Source of the DNA: JBDTGE01 sp050742975
GTDB taxonomy: Bacteria; Actinomycetota; Actinomycetes; Mycobacteriales; Jatrophihabitantaceae
Direction: 5' to 3'
Length of the DNA: 23,171 bases
NCBI GenBank assembly: GCA_050742975.1
Contig: JBOGDQ010000103.1
Span: forward strand, 1 to 23,171
This document shows positions 1 to 6,814 of this stretch, in pieces (position 1 is the stretch's first letter; each line of letters starts with the position of its first letter). Below the pieces are notes generated by a model. That model did not search any database. It was not told the DNA's origin and saw only the letters and a program-made list of their open reading frames with translations. The position numbers were made by a program, and so were the translations under genes.

Positions 1-302
1 CGCCAGCTGCGTCCACGCCGGTCGCGCCGGCAGCCGTGCCGGAGCCGGCGCTCGTCAACGACACCTTCGCCGGCCTGCCCCGGCTGCGCCCGTTCACCGA
101 CTTCGAACTCGATCCGATCGGGCCCACGCCGGACCCGCCGCCGGACTACTCCGGTCGCCGGCGCTCGGACAGCCCGCCGCCGCGCCGCAGTCGGCACGGG
201 GCGGAAGACGACGTGGAGGCCGGTGGCCGCCGTCGCCGCCGGGCCGAGGCCGACAGCGACGACGTTCTGTCGCGCATCCTGCAGCGGGAGAACGCGCGCT
301 AG
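1..302 (+). CDS. C-terminal end of a Pro/Arg-rich protein, probably DUF6779-type (Rv3604c-like), 5' partial
   Basis: The frame is open from base 3 to the TAG at 300-302 with no stop upstream, so this is the tail of a gene that begins before the window; the GTG at 36 is only an internal codon. About 99 residues are visible. They are rich in Pro, Arg, Asp and Ala, with a PxPDPPPDYSGRRR stretch, runs of Arg, and the end DVLSRILQRENAR. The sequence looks disordered and has no recognisable domain. The call rests on context. In mycobacteria, as I recall, the folK-DUF3180 genes are followed by an Ala/Arg/Pro-rich membrane protein (DUF6779) and then the DUF2520 protein and panC, and both of the latter are present at 10250-11964. 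The gene converges on the TetR gene, and the two stops share the palindrome CTAG (299-302). Coding is fairly sure; the family is tentative. Confidence 0.55.
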   Translation, partial: PAASTPVAPAAVPEPALVNDTFAGLPRLRPFTDFELDPIGPTPDPPPDYSGRRRSDSPPPRRSRHGAEDDVEAGGRRRRRAEADSDDVLSRILQRENAR

Positions 303-949
303 TTAAGCGTGCTGTCCAGGATCCGCGCCCACTGGGTCGCGATGCGGGCGCGCCGCCGCCCGTCGTCTGTCAGCAGGTTGGCCAGCCCCAGGCCGCGGGC
401 CAGGTCCAGCGTCGCCTGCACCGTCTCGCGCACGCCGGGCTCTCGCTCGTCCACGCCGAGCAACCCGACGACGACACGGTGCATCTCGCGTCCCATCCGC
501 GCCTCCAGCGGAACGATCTGCTGTCGCAGCGTGGGCTCGTTCGCCGCCGCGACCCACAACGCGAGAGCCGCCCGAAAGAGCTGGCCGGTGAACAGCGTGA
601 ACAGCACCCCGACGATCGTGTCGGTGTCCGGACGGCCGCCCGGCAGCTCGGCGAACTGGTGGCTCATCTGCTCGGCCCGCACCGCGGTGACGTGTTCGAG
701 CGCCGCGGTGAACAGCGCTTCGCGGGTGCGGAAGTGGTGCTGGGCGGCGCCGCGGGAGACCCCGGCGTGCTCGGCGACGACCGACACGGTGCTCGCCTGG
801 TAGCCGAGTTCGGCCAGGCAGCTGATCGCGGACTCCAGCAGTTTCAGCCGGGTGGCCCGGCTGCGGTCCTGTTGCGGCGCTCTACCTATTGCTCCGGCTC
901 CTTCGTCGCCTCCGCGGGCGCCTGGACTTGCAGTCGGCGCCGTGCTCAC
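299..949 (-). CDS. TetR/AcrR-family transcriptional regulator of the acyl-CoA operon
   Basis: A 216-residue protein of normal TetR length. After a disordered tail of about 28 residues, an N-terminal helix-turn-helix spans about 32-78 (DRSRATRLKLLESAI, then VSVVAEHAGVSRGAAQHHF and the usual R-T-R-E-ALF). The C-terminal ligand domain is alpha-helical and not assignable to a ligand. I chose the GTG at 949 because its GTGA overlaps the hydratase stop (TGA at 948-946), the same arrangement as at other junctions of this operon; the frame stays open further upstream but only as antisense-like Arg-rich sequence. It is the last gene of the seven-gene operon, so autoregulation is likely. TetR regulators of fatty-acid or branched acyl-CoA catabolism usually repress and are released by acyl-CoA esters. 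A dyad at 9776-9801, ahead of the first gene, is the best candidate operator (inference). Confidence 0.88.
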   Translation of the reverse strand: MSTAPTASPGARGGDEGAGAIGRAPQQDRSRATRLKLLESAISCLAELGYQASTVSVVAEHAGVSRGAAQHHFRTREALFTAALEHVTAVRAEQMSHQFAELPGGRPDTDTIVGVLFTLFTGQLFRAALALWVAAANEPTLRQQIVPLEARMGREMHRVVVGLLGVDEREPGVRETVQATLDLARGLGLANLLTDDGRRRARIATQWARILDSTLN

Positions 950-1707
950 TCCGCTACCCAATTCGGAGGACGCTTGTGAAGGAACGCCATGATGCCCTCG
1001 CGGGCCTGCTCGGACTCGAACAGCCGCTGCGAGAGGGCCTGCATACGTTCGGCGCGCTCGTCGAACGCATGCAGCGCGGTCGCGGTGGTGAGCGGCTTCG
1101 TCTCGGCCAACCCCTGTGGTGCGCAGGCACGCAGCGCGTCGCTGATCGCGCGGACCTCGGCGTCGACGTCGTCGGCCGCGGTCGTGACCAAACCGGACGC
1201 GGCAGCGGCGGCCGCGCCGAACGTCTCCCCGGTCAGGTAATAGCGTGCCGCTGCGCGCTCGCTCATCGGGCCCAGGGTGGTGAGCGAGATGATCGCGGGC
1301 GCGAGCCCGAGCCGGACCTCGGTGAACGCGAACGTCGATGCGGGACCGGCGACCGCGATGTCGCACGCGCCGACGATGCCGAGACCGCCCGCGCGCACGT
1401 GCCCGTCGATGCGCGCTAGGACCGGCTTGGACAGCTCGACGATCGCGCGCAGCAGTCCGAGCATCCGGCGGGTGCCTTCGGCGGGACCGCCTTCGCTCGC
1501 CTGCTCCTTCAGGTCGGCGCCGGCGCAGAACGTCCGCCCGGCGTGCGTCAGCACCACCGCACGCACGGAGTCGTCGCCGGCGGCGGCGCGTAGGTGCGCA
1601 CCCACCTCGCCGACCAGCTGCGCCGACAGGGCGTTGCGGTTGTGTGGCGAGTCGAGCGTGACGGTCGCGATCGCGCGGTCGACGGCGTAGTGCGCGACTT
1701 CGGTCAT
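946..1707 (-). CDS. Enoyl-CoA hydratase, LiuC/AtuE (methylglutaconyl- or isohexenylglutaconyl-CoA hydratase) type
   Basis: A 253-residue crotonase-fold protein. The first oxyanion segment is CAGADL (61-66) and the second is AGGLG (106-110), followed by the ACD signature. In classical crotonases two glutamates work together. Here the first position (GGG-x-E-L) is Gly110, while the second is kept as Glu130 in FAFTEVRLGLAPA. The continuation APAIISL and SERAAARYYLTG matches what I remember of LiuC/AtuE hydratases, which likewise lack the first Glu. That supports hydration of a 3-methylglutaconyl-CoA-like product of the neighbouring carboxylase rather than ordinary beta-oxidation. ATG at 1707 is preceded by a weak AAGGGGA; a 48-base gap separates it from the upstream dehydrogenase stop. 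Its stop overlaps the TetR start (GTGA). Substrate chain length cannot be read from sequence. Confidence 0.88.
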   Translation of the reverse strand: MTEVAHYAVDRAIATVTLDSPHNRNALSAQLVGEVGAHLRAAAGDDSVRAVVLTHAGRTFCAGADLKEQASEGGPAEGTRRMLGLLRAIVELSKPVLARIDGHVRAGGLGIVGACDIAVAGPASTFAFTEVRLGLAPAIISLTTLGPMSERAAARYYLTGETFGAAAAAASGLVTTAADDVDAEVRAISDALRACAPQGLAETKPLTTATALHAFDERAERMQALSQRLFESEQAREGIMAFLHKRPPNWVAE

Positions 1708-1755
1708 GGCGTTTCCCCTTTGCTGATCACGGCTACCGGCCGCCGCCTGTCACGG

Positions 1756-2916
1756 TCAGTAGGACTTGGGCAGACCCAGGCTGAACTGGGCGACGAAGTT
1801 CAGGATCATCTCGCGGCTGACCGGCGCGATCCGGGCGACGCGCGAGCCGATGATCAGGTTGCCGAGGCCGTACTCGCTGGCCAGGCCGTTGCCGCCGTGC
1901 GTCTGCACCGCGGCGTCGACCGCCGCGATGCCCGCCTCGGCGGCCGCGTACTTGGCCATGTTCGCCGACTCGCCGGCGCCCATCTCGTCGCCGTTGTCGT
2001 ACAGCGACGCGGCCTTCTGCATCATCAGCTTGGCCAGCTCCAGCTCGATCTTGGCCTTGGCCAGCGGGTGGGCGACGCCCTGGTGCGTGCCGATCGGCTT
2101 GCCGCCCCAGACCACGCGCTCGTTGGCGTAACCGGCAGCCTTGTCCAGCGCGTACCGGCCCATCCCGATCGAGCCGGCCGCGGCCATGATCCGCTCCGGA
2201 TTCAGGCCGGCGAAGAGCTGGGCGAGCGCGGCATCCTCCTCGCCGATCAGGGCGTCCTTCGGCAGGCGGATGTCGTCGAAGAACAGCATGAACTGCTTGT
2301 CCGGCATGACGACGTCCATGTCGATGGCCTGGTACTCGAACCCGGGCGTGTCCGCCGGCACTGCGAACAGGGCGGGCTTGAGCCGGCCGGTCCTCGCGTC
2401 CTCCGTGCGCCCGACGATCAGTACGGCGTCGGCCACATCGACGCCGGAGATGTAGACCTTGCGCCCGGTCAACAGCCAGTCGTCGCCGTCCCGTCGCGCG
2501 GTGGTGGTGAGCCTGTGCGAGTTCGAGCCGGCGTCCGGTTCGGTGATTCCGAACGCCATGATCGTCGAGCCGTCGGCCATTCCCGGCAGCCATCGCGCCT
2601 TCTGCTCGTCGGTGCCGAAGCGGGTGAGGATCGTGCCGACGATCGCGGGCGAGACCACGATCATCAGCAGGCCGCACCCGGCCGCGTTCAGCTCCTCGCC
2701 GACGACGGCCAACTCGTGCATGCCCGCGCCGCCGCCACCGAATTCGGCCGGCAGGTTAACGCCGAGGAATCCGCTCTTGCCTGCCTCGTTCCACAGCTCG
2801 GTGAGCGGTTCACGCCTGCGGGCCCTTGGTGCTGCGTATGCCTGGCCGTAGCGGGCGCCGAGTTCGGCGACGGCCTTGCGCAGGGCCTGCTGCTCGGCGG
2901 TCTCGGTAAATATCAT
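1756..2916 (-). CDS. Acyl-CoA dehydrogenase, FadE12/LiuA/AtuD-like
   Basis: A 386-residue flavoprotein of standard acyl-CoA dehydrogenase length. Signature 1 is FGITEPDAGSN (122-132) and signature 2 is QTHGGNGLASEYG (338-350). The end of the C-terminal helical domain reads ARIAPVSREMI, so the catalytic Glu of medium-chain enzymes (YEGT) is not at its usual position. Instead NPERIMAAAGS places Glu241 where isovaleryl-CoA and long-chain dehydrogenases keep their base. The expected reaction is FAD-dependent alpha,beta-desaturation of a branched acyl-CoA, making the substrate for the carboxylase, with electrons passed to ETF. The start at 2916 is decided by a good ribosome site (AAGGAGA, about 7 bases upstream) and by the ATGA overlap with the carboxylase alpha stop; the frame continues upstream only as non-homologous sequence. 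Isovaleryl- versus citronellyl-CoA specificity is undecided. Confidence 0.92.
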   Translation of the reverse strand: MIFTETAEQQALRKAVAELGARYGQAYAAPRARRREPLTELWNEAGKSGFLGVNLPAEFGGGGAGMHELAVVGEELNAAGCGLLMIVVSPAIVGTILTRFGTDEQKARWLPGMADGSTIMAFGITEPDAGSNSHRLTTTARRDGDDWLLTGRKVYISGVDVADAVLIVGRTEDARTGRLKPALFAVPADTPGFEYQAIDMDVVMPDKQFMLFFDDIRLPKDALIGEEDAALAQLFAGLNPERIMAAAGSIGMGRYALDKAAGYANERVVWGGKPIGTHQGVAHPLAKAKIELELAKLMMQKAASLYDNGDEMGAGESANMAKYAAAEAGIAAVDAAVQTHGGNGLASEYGLGNLIIGSRVARIAPVSREMILNFVAQFSLGLPKSY

Positions 2917-4997
2917 TCGCTCTCTCCTTTGCCTATCACGACGGCGAGTACCTGGCCGACATCGACCTGCTGCCCTTGGCTCACCGGCAGTTCGGCGACG
3001 ATGCCGTCGGCGGGCGCGTCGATCCGGTGCTGCATCTTCATCGCCTCCAGCCACAGGACCGGCTGGCCGGCCGTGACCGCTTCGCCGGCCGTGATCGCGA
3101 TCCGTACCACCGAGCCGGGCATCGGGGCCAGCAGCGAACCGGGCGCGAGCTGGTCGGCCGGATCGGCGAACCTATCGGCAATGGCGAAGCGGACCGGGCC
3201 CAGCGTCGAGTCGACGTCGATCTCCTTACCGTACCGGCTGATCTCGAACGAACGACGCACGCCGGCGTCGTCGAGGACGACCTGGCTCGGGGTCGCGGCA
3301 AGCAGTCCCGTCTCGTCGAACCCCGCTGCAGTAAGGCCGCCGCGGCTCACCCGGTAGGCGACCCGGTGCACTGTCCTCGGCCCGACCAGATCGATCCGCT
3401 GCGGCTGGCTGACGACATTGCGCCAGCCGCTCGGAACAGCCCGCAGTACGTTCGCAGTGCTGCGGTTGGCGGCATCGATCGCCAGCGCTGCCGCCAGTGC
3501 CGACAACGTCTCGGCCCGCTCATCGGCGAGCGGCGCGGCAAGCGCATGCAGTCCGTTCCGGTCGAAGAACGCGGTGTCGGTCTCTCCGGCCAGGAAGGCC
3601 TTGTGACGTAGGACATTCACCAGCAGGTCCCGGTTCGTCACCACACCGTGGATCGCGCATCGACTGAGCGCGGCGGCGAGGGATCGGGCCGCCTGTTCGC
3701 GGGTGGGCGCCCAACTGATGAGCTTGGCCAGCATCGGGTCGTAGTGGAATCCGATGACCGACCCGTCGACGACGCCGCTGTCCAGCCGGATGCCGGACGT
3801 CGTAGCGGGCACCGCGAACTCGACGTCGACACCGGGCACCCGGAAGCGGTGCAGCGTCCCACTCTGTGGCTGCCAGTCGGTCGCGGGGTCCTCGGCGTAG
3901 AGCCGCACCTCGATCGAATGTCCTTGCGTGGCAGGAGGGTCGGGGTCGAGGTGGCCACCCGCTGCGACGTGCAGCTGGAGCGCGACCAGGTCCAGGCCCG
4001 TCGTGCACTCGGTGACCGGGTGCTCGACCTGCAGGCGGGTGTTCATCTCCAGGAAGAAGAACCGGCCGTGCTCATCGGCGAGGAACTCGACCGTCCCGGC
4101 GCCGGTGTACGCGATGGACTTCGCGGCGGCTCGGGCTGCAACGAAGAGCTGCTCGCGCATGCCGTCGACGCGCTCGACAAGCGGTGACGGCGACTCCTCC
4201 ACGACCTTCTGATGCCGACGCTGGATCGAGCACTCGCGCTCGCCGACGGCCCACACCGTGCCGTGCTCGTCGGCCATCACCTGCACCTCGACGTGCTGGC
4301 CGGTGGCCAGGTAGGGCTCGCAGAACACGGTCGGGTCGCCGAATGCGGACGCCGCCTCAGCCCGCGCGGCGGCTAGCTCGCGCGGGAGGTCGGCCAGCCT
4401 GCGCACGACCCGCATGCCGCGCCCGCCACCGCCCGCGGACGCCTTGATGAGCACCGGCAGGTCGTCGGAGGTGATCGCATCCGGCGCGAGCTCGGGCAAC
4501 ACCGGCACGCCCGCCGCCGACATGATCGGCTTGGATCCGATCTTCGAACCCATCGACTCGATCGCGTCGGGCCGCGGACCGATCCAGGTCAGCCCGGCGT
4601 CGATCACCGCCCGGGCGAAGGCCGCGTTCTCCGACAGGAACCCGTAGCCGGGGTGCACGGCGTCGGCCCCGGCCCGGCATGCCGCGTCGACGAGCAGATC
4701 GGTGCGAAGGTAGGTCTCGGCGGCGGTGTTGCCGGGCAGTCGCACCGCGCAGTCGGCGTCTGCCACATGCGGCGACTGCGCGTCGGCGTCGGAGTACACG
4801 GCCACCGTGGCCAGGCCGAGGGCGCGGCAGGTGCGGAACACCCGTCGCGCGATCTCGCCCCGGTTCGCCACCAGCACGGACGTGATCGGCGCCCGGTGAC
4901 CCTGCTCGGCGTGCCCGCGATCTTGTTGCGGGGGAGGCGGGTCGGGCCGATCTTGCTGCGCGCGGGTGTCGGGATCTTTTTGCGATTCGGTGCTCAT
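2913..4997 (-). CDS. Acyl-CoA carboxylase alpha subunit (biotin carboxylase + BCCP), AccA2/LiuD/AtuF type
   Basis: A 694-residue biotin-dependent carboxylase subunit. The biotin carboxylase domain starts at about 38 (VLVANRGEIARR) and contains HPGYGFLSEN (115-124), the ATP-binding Gly loop AGGGGRGM (188-195) and EMNTRLQVEHPVTE (317-330). A linker/BT-like region occupies about 480-615. The C-terminal BCCP has the biotinylation motif EAMKM with Lys654. It carboxylates biotin with ATP and bicarbonate and hands CO2 to the beta subunit encoded just upstream. The first ~37 residues are atypical: Gln/Asp/Pro-rich, with QKDP (6-9), QQDRP (14-18) and QQDRG (24-28), each encoded by a copy of the GATCTTGnTGCG repeat. 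I took ATG 4997, with AGG just upstream but rather close. The true start could differ, since the family normally begins right at the VLVANRGEIA strand. The stop overlaps the next start (ATGA). Confidence 0.92.
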   Translation of the reverse strand: MSTESQKDPDTRAQQDRPDPPPPQQDRGHAEQGHRAPITSVLVANRGEIARRVFRTCRALGLATVAVYSDADAQSPHVADADCAVRLPGNTAAETYLRTDLLVDAACRAGADAVHPGYGFLSENAAFARAVIDAGLTWIGPRPDAIESMGSKIGSKPIMSAAGVPVLPELAPDAITSDDLPVLIKASAGGGGRGMRVVRRLADLPRELAAARAEAASAFGDPTVFCEPYLATGQHVEVQVMADEHGTVWAVGERECSIQRRHQKVVEESPSPLVERVDGMREQLFVAARAAAKSIAYTGAGTVEFLADEHGRFFFLEMNTRLQVEHPVTECTTGLDLVALQLHVAAGGHLDPDPPATQGHSIEVRLYAEDPATDWQPQSGTLHRFRVPGVDVEFAVPATTSGIRLDSGVVDGSVIGFHYDPMLAKLISWAPTREQAARSLAAALSRCAIHGVVTNRDLLVNVLRHKAFLAGETDTAFFDRNGLHALAAPLADERAETLSALAAALAIDAANRSTANVLRAVPSGWRNVVSQPQRIDLVGPRTVHRVAYRVSRGGLTAAGFDETGLLAATPSQVVLDDAGVRRSFEISRYGKEIDVDSTLGPVRFAIADRFADPADQLAPGSLLAPMPGSVVRIAITAGEAVTAGQPVLWLEAMKMQHRIDAPADGIVAELPVSQGQQVDVGQVLAVVIGKGESE

Positions 4998-5119
4998 GAC
5001 CTCGCTCCGGCAACAAGGTCGGGTTTGACGGTGCGAGCGCGGGCGATCTTGGTGCATACGGCACGCGCCGGCCACGCAGCTGCATCAAGATCCACCACGT
5101 AGCCACGCGCAACAAGATC
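4919..5119. repeat. Cluster of seven short repeats, consensus GATCTTGnTGCG, in both orientations
   Basis: Plus-orientation copies are at 4919-4930 (GATCTTGTTGCG), 4949-4960 (GATCTTGCTGCG), 4973-4984 (GATCTTTTTGCG) and 5045-5056 (GATCTTGGTGCA). Reverse-orientation copies are at 5011-5020 (partial, CAACAAGGTC), 5081-5092 (TGCATCAAGATC) and 5108-5119 (CGCAACAAGATC). Three lie inside the N-terminal coding region of the carboxylase alpha gene and four fill the 133-base gap between the beta stop and the alpha start. The oppositely oriented copies at 5045 and 5081 or 5108 could pair as a stem. I know no named element with this consensus. The copies are seen directly; any function is inference. Confidence 0.8.
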
Positions 5120-5130
5120 CACGAACGTGT

Positions 5131-6729
5131 TCACAGGCGGAACACCCCGTAGCCGTCGGCTCCCCGCACCGGCGCGTTGTGCGCCGCGGACAGCGCGATC
5201 CCGAGCACGGTGCGGGTGTCGCGCGGGTCGATGATGCCGTCGTCATAGAGCAGTCCGGACATGAACGGGGCTAGCGACTGCTCCTCGATCTGGGCCTCGA
5301 CGTACTCGCGCATCTGCACGTCGGCGTCTTCGTCGTAGTCCTCGCCGCGAGCCTGCGCAGCCTGTCGCGCAACGATCGACAGCACGCCGGCCAGCTGCGC
5401 CGGTCCCATGACGGACGACTTCGCGTTGGGCCAGGTGAACAGGAACCGCGGCCCGTACGCGCGCCCGCACATGCCGTAGTTTCCGGCGCCGTAGGACGCA
5501 CCCATCGTGACCGTCAGGTGCGGCACCGTGGAGTTGGACACGGCGTTGATCATCAGCGCGCCGTGCTTGATGATCCCGGCCTGCTCGTATTCGCGACCGA
5601 CCATGTACCCGGTGGTGTTCTGCAGGAACAGCAGCGGCGTGGCGGCCTGGTTGGCCAGCTGGATGAACTGTGCCGCCTTCTGCGCCTCCTCGCTGAACAG
5701 GACGCCGCGCGCGTTTGCCAGGACGCCGATCGGGTAGCCGTGCAGCGACGCCCAGCCCGTGACCAGGGACGAGCCGTAGAGCGGTTTGAACTCGTCGAAC
5801 TCCGAACCGTCGACGACACGGGCGATCACCTCGCGCGGGTCGAATGGGACCTTGAGATCGGACGGGACGATCCCCAGCAGGTCCTGCTCGTCGTACCGCG
5901 GGGGCGCCGGATCGGGCTTCGGGGACGGCCCCTGCTTGTGCCAGTTCAGCCGTCCGACGATCTGCCGGCCGATGCGGATGGCGTCGGTCTCGTCGACGGC
6001 GACGTAGTCGGCCAGCCCGGACAGCCGGCCGTGCATCTCGGCGCCGCCGAGGGACTCGTCGTCGGACTCCTCACCGGTCGCCATCTTCACCAGCGGCGGT
6101 CCGGCCAGGAACACCTTGGCCCGCTCCTTGACCATCACCACGTAGTCCGACATCCCGGGGATGTACGCCCCGCCCGCGGTCGAGTTGCCGAACACCAGCG
6201 CGATCGTCGGGATGCCCGCCGCGGACAGCTGGGTCAGGTCACGGAACATCCGCCCGCCGGGGACGAAGATCTCCTTCTGGGTGGGCAGATCCGCGCCGCC
6301 GGACTCGACCAGGCCGATGACCGGCAGCCGGTTCTCGCGAGCGATCTCGTTGGCGCGCAGGACCTTCTTCAGCGTCCACGGGTTCGACGCGCCGCCGCGG
6401 ACCGTCGGGTCGCTGGCGTTGATCACGCACTCGACGCCGTTGACGACGCCGATGCCGGTGATCACGCTCGCGCCGACGGTAAATTCGCTCCCCCACGCGG
6501 CGAGCGTGGACAGCTCGAGGAACGGCGCTCCCGGATCGAGCAGCAGTTCGATCCGCTCGCGGGCCAGCAGCTTGCCCCGCTCGTGATGGCGCGCGACGTA
6601 CTTCTCGCCTCCGCCCGCGACCGCCCTGGCCTGCTCGGCGTCCAGCTCCGCGAGCTTGGCCAGGAGCGCGTCCCGGTTGGCCGCGAACTCCGCCGACGTC
6701 CGGTCGACCGTCGTCCTCAGCACGGTCAT
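5131..6729 (-). CDS. Acyl-CoA carboxylase beta subunit (carboxyltransferase), MCC/GCC family, AccD2/LiuB/AtuC-like
   Basis: A 532-residue carboxyltransferase of full length for the methylcrotonyl/geranyl-CoA carboxylase beta family. The N-terminal lobe has ERIELLLDPGAPFLEL, VESGGADLP (141-149) and the oxyanion segment GNSTAGGAYIPGMSDY (181-196). The C-terminal lobe has LQNTTGYMVGREYEQAGII (369-387), MGASYGAGNYGMCGRAYGP (409-427) and WPNAKSSVMG. The GREYE and KSSVMG motifs favour this family over propionyl/acetyl-CoA carboxylases. It transfers CO2 from biotin on the alpha subunit to the gamma-methyl of an enoyl-CoA. ATG 6729 has GGAG about 9 bases upstream. It lies 85 bases after the preceding dehydrogenase stop, a gap that holds an inverted repeat, and 133 bases before the alpha subunit. 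Methylcrotonyl-, geranyl-CoA or another substrate cannot be separated by eye. Confidence 0.94.
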   Translation of the reverse strand: MTVLRTTVDRTSAEFAANRDALLAKLAELDAEQARAVAGGGEKYVARHHERGKLLARERIELLLDPGAPFLELSTLAAWGSEFTVGASVITGIGVVNGVECVINASDPTVRGGASNPWTLKKVLRANEIARENRLPVIGLVESGGADLPTQKEIFVPGGRMFRDLTQLSAAGIPTIALVFGNSTAGGAYIPGMSDYVVMVKERAKVFLAGPPLVKMATGEESDDESLGGAEMHGRLSGLADYVAVDETDAIRIGRQIVGRLNWHKQGPSPKPDPAPPRYDEQDLLGIVPSDLKVPFDPREVIARVVDGSEFDEFKPLYGSSLVTGWASLHGYPIGVLANARGVLFSEEAQKAAQFIQLANQAATPLLFLQNTTGYMVGREYEQAGIIKHGALMINAVSNSTVPHLTVTMGASYGAGNYGMCGRAYGPRFLFTWPNAKSSVMGPAQLAGVLSIVARQAAQARGEDYDEDADVQMREYVEAQIEEQSLAPFMSGLLYDDGIIDPRDTRTVLGIALSAAHNAPVRGADGYGVFRL

Positions 6730-6742
6730 CGCCCGTCTCCGT

Positions 6743-6808
6743 CCCGGTTTGCATCCGGTGCGGTCGCGGGCCTGACCGAGCCTGCGTCGGCTGCGGGTGC
6801 AAACCGGG
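6743..6808. repeat. Inverted repeat in the dehydrogenase-carboxylase gap
   Basis: The arms are CCCGGTTTGCATCCG (6743-6757) and CGGGTGCAAACCGGG (6794-6808). They are complementary with one mismatch in 15 (the outer 11 perfect) and are separated by 36 bases. The element fills most of the 85-base gap between the upstream dehydrogenase stop (6815) and the carboxyltransferase start (6729). It could form an mRNA hairpin acting as a partial terminator or processing/stability element between the first two and the remaining operon genes. There is no T-rich tail, so a classical terminator is unlikely. Confidence 0.7.
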
Positions 6809-6814
6809 CCGCAA

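Noticed and set aside
865..876. GGTCCTGTTGCG in the TetR gene as an eighth copy of the GATCTTGnTGCG repeat
   Set aside because: It has two mismatches, and the encoded QQDRSRATR is normal for TetR N-termini, so coding constraint explains it.
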